64,000 nt of DNA from Microcebus murinus (Eukaryota; Chordata; Mammalia; Primates; Cheirogaleidae): positions 76,906,001-76,970,000 of the forward strand of contig NC_134109.1 of the NCBI RefSeq assembly GCF_040939455.1. The letters run 5' to 3'. The notes below the pieces were generated by a model. That model saw only the letters and a program-made list of their open reading frames with translations. It was not told the DNA's origin and did no database searches. Position 1 is the first letter of the stretch. Each line of letters begins with the position of its first letter. The position numbers and the translations under genes are program-made. This document shows positions 62,401-64,000 of this stretch, piece by piece.

Positions 62401-62672
62401 GGGACAGCTATGCATGGGCCCAGAAGCATGGGATCCCACTCACCAGGCTGATATAGCACTTGCTACTGACAAATGTCAAATCTGCAAGCAATAGAGACCA
62501 CACTAAGCCCTCAATAGGGCACTATTTCTTGAGGAGGCCAACCTGCCACTTGTCATCAAGTTGATTACAACAGACCCCTTCTACCTTAAAGTACAACAAC
62601 AATATACTTTGACTAGAATAAACAATATTCCGAATTTGGACTTGCCTTTTTTGTCCACAAAGGCCATAGAAG
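59413..62672 (+). mobile_element. degenerate ERV-L provirus, internal region (pol recognisable)
   Basis: Order of recognisable parts: reverse transcriptase (about 60290-60870; leader acctggggtggtggtccca; the active-site box at 60681-60698 reads Tyr-Tyr-Ile-Asn-Asp, with an Asn in place of the first Asp); a tether/RNase H part broken by an L1; then an integrase zinc-binding region (about 62440-62560) and the start of the core, ending at about 62672 in another repeat. Stops and frameshifts occur throughout; no env or 3' LTR was seen. It is an inactive fossil. Confidence 0.65.
61160..61585 (+). mobile_element. L1 3' end, sense, nested in the ERV-L
   Basis: Begins caacccaagtgcccatcaat, continues gagtacaattcagctacaa, ctagctagctgg-like cctggctagagctggaacc, gcaccacatgtactcagca and a 3' UTR with gggaggggggaggagggga. 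It ends near 61585 in ERV-L pol sequence, so it is younger than the provirus. Confidence 0.85.
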
Positions 62673-62880
62673 TTTTTTTCGCTGCATCACAAATTACCAC
62701 CTACTTAGCAGCTGAAAATATCACACAGATATTATCTCATGGTTTCTGTTGGTCAGAAGCCTGGGAATGGATTAAACAGGTTTTCTGATTCAGTGTCCCA
62801 CCAGCCTGCACTGCAACTGTCAACAATGACTGTGGTTTTATCAGTGGCTTGACCGGGAAAAGATCCACTTCTCCGTGAGA
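62673..62880. mobile_element. old interspersed repeat, family not named
   Basis: gctgcatcacaaattacca, ttagcagctgaaaatatca, tctcatggtttctgttggt, cagaagcctggg follow a familiar mammalian repeat pattern. It cuts off the ERV-L integrase region. Confidence 0.4.
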
Positions 62881-64000
62881 ATATTGTCACAGATTACTGA
62901 AAGTACTTTAGGGAATATTTAAAAACAGAATATTATTACGTTTTTTTCTTTCATTTTGTTTGATGGAGACAACACATGTTAATGTTAGGAAATGTTGCAG
63001 TCTCTGCATCTTAAGTGCAGTAAAGGAAGCTGGCTTGATCAATATGTTTTCCACAAATATGCATATTATGTATATGCAGTAAATTAAATTTATCGCCTCT
63101 ATAAAAGGCCATTGCACCACATTTTGCATATCTAGCTGTCCATGAGGATAAAAATATATCGAACCACAAGTGGTTAAACACGATAAAAGTGTACCATCCT
63201 GTGTAACACTCAGCTAGGCAAAGGCGGACAGAACTAATCCGATTTGACACCACTGAGCTTTGCTGCACCATCTTGCTCTTGGCAGAATTCCCACTGAAGT
63301 TCATATGCACTTTGCCAGAGTGAGGACCACAGGATGGAGTTCACAGCTTTCTTCCAGCGGAAACATGGTCAGACTTTATCTCCCTCATATTTGAGTATAA
63401 CATTTTCATGTGAAATTTTAGCTAGATGTAGGCAGAGCCTGGAAGAAATCAAGAGGATAAAAAGCACCAAGAGCATGTCAGTCTTTTCTGGTCATCAATT
63501 GGGTTGTATTACCATATTTTTGATATGGTTCTCAAAGGTGACATAGGGTGTATGAAAGACTTTGTGTGTACTGAAATTATCACTCAGATCCAGTCAACCT
63601 AGAAACTACTTTAGTAGTTTTCTAGTTGAGTAGAGTTTAGTGGCTTTGTACCATCCTGATTTCACAGTTAAAAATGAAATGAACCGATTGACCCTTCCCC
63701 ATATTTCTAAAAACATTTGCATGGTCCCTATAGTTGGAGCTGAAACATGTTTGGATAACTACAAAAAAAAGTTAGTGTTCATCATTCTTACATCTTTGAG
63801 CAAGGCCAGATTCTTATTTGAAGACAAAGCCATTTATAGGTTATTTCATTATTTTTAAAGATTTATTTTCAGTTGTAACAATTATATATGTCCATGACGT
63901 AAAGAATTTGGGAAAATACAGTTCAGCTGCTAAATGCATTTTATGATCTTTGAAATATGTTGGAAAATGCTTGTGTTATAATTTTAGTTAGAAAAAAAGA
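62881..64000. other. AT-rich intergenic DNA to window end
   Basis: No gene or clear transposon recognised. Confidence 0.45.

Overview
The window is nuclear DNA of a primate, most likely a strepsirrhine (lemur/loris group). The evidence is intact GT-AG introns, CpG-island promoter DNA, MIR, L2, L1 and ERV-L relics, and Alu elements. The Alu at 50358-50692 carries the right-arm insert 'ttggccaattaa', which I associate with lemur and loris Alus. No prokaryote-style gene, operon, CRISPR array or RNA gene was seen.

The only protein-coding gene I can support is the 5' part of MEIS2, a TALE-class homeobox transcription factor, on the minus strand. Exons 1-6 lie at 10187-4299 and encode residues 1-213: the N-terminal region and the MEINOX (PBX-binding) domain. 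All ten splice boundaries inside the window are GT-AG and the reading frame is continuous. The homeodomain exons lie beyond the left edge, because intron 6 runs off the window at base 1. The probable leader (about 10188-11085), a candidate TATA box at 11110-11115 and a broad CpG-rich promoter region (about 11.1-12.8 kb) lie upstream, towards higher coordinates. A perfect PBX-MEIS decamer sits in the leader/promoter, which suggests autoregulation.

Layout. 1-4298: part of intron 6, AT-rich, with one possible regulatory island. 4299-10187: six exons and five short introns. 10188-13570: leader, promoter, simple repeats and CpG-rich DNA. 13.5-23.66 kb: upstream flank with several homeodomain-site-rich islands that look like developmental enhancers (conservation not testable here). 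I see no transposon from 1 to about 23.66 kb. 23.66-64 kb: AT-rich intergenic DNA with MIR, Alu, L2, CR1/L3, a hAT-type relic, L1 fragments and a degenerate ERV-L provirus (about 58.98-62.67 kb) that itself contains an L1 3' end. This agrees with the gene desert known upstream of MEIS2 in other mammals.

No new biological system was found. The most useful leads are the promoter PBX-MEIS site with two overlapping short upstream ORFs, the weak exon 3 splice donor, the CTG repeat in intron 1, the transposon-free block, and an Alu broken by an L1 plus an inverted Alu piece inside one target-site duplication.
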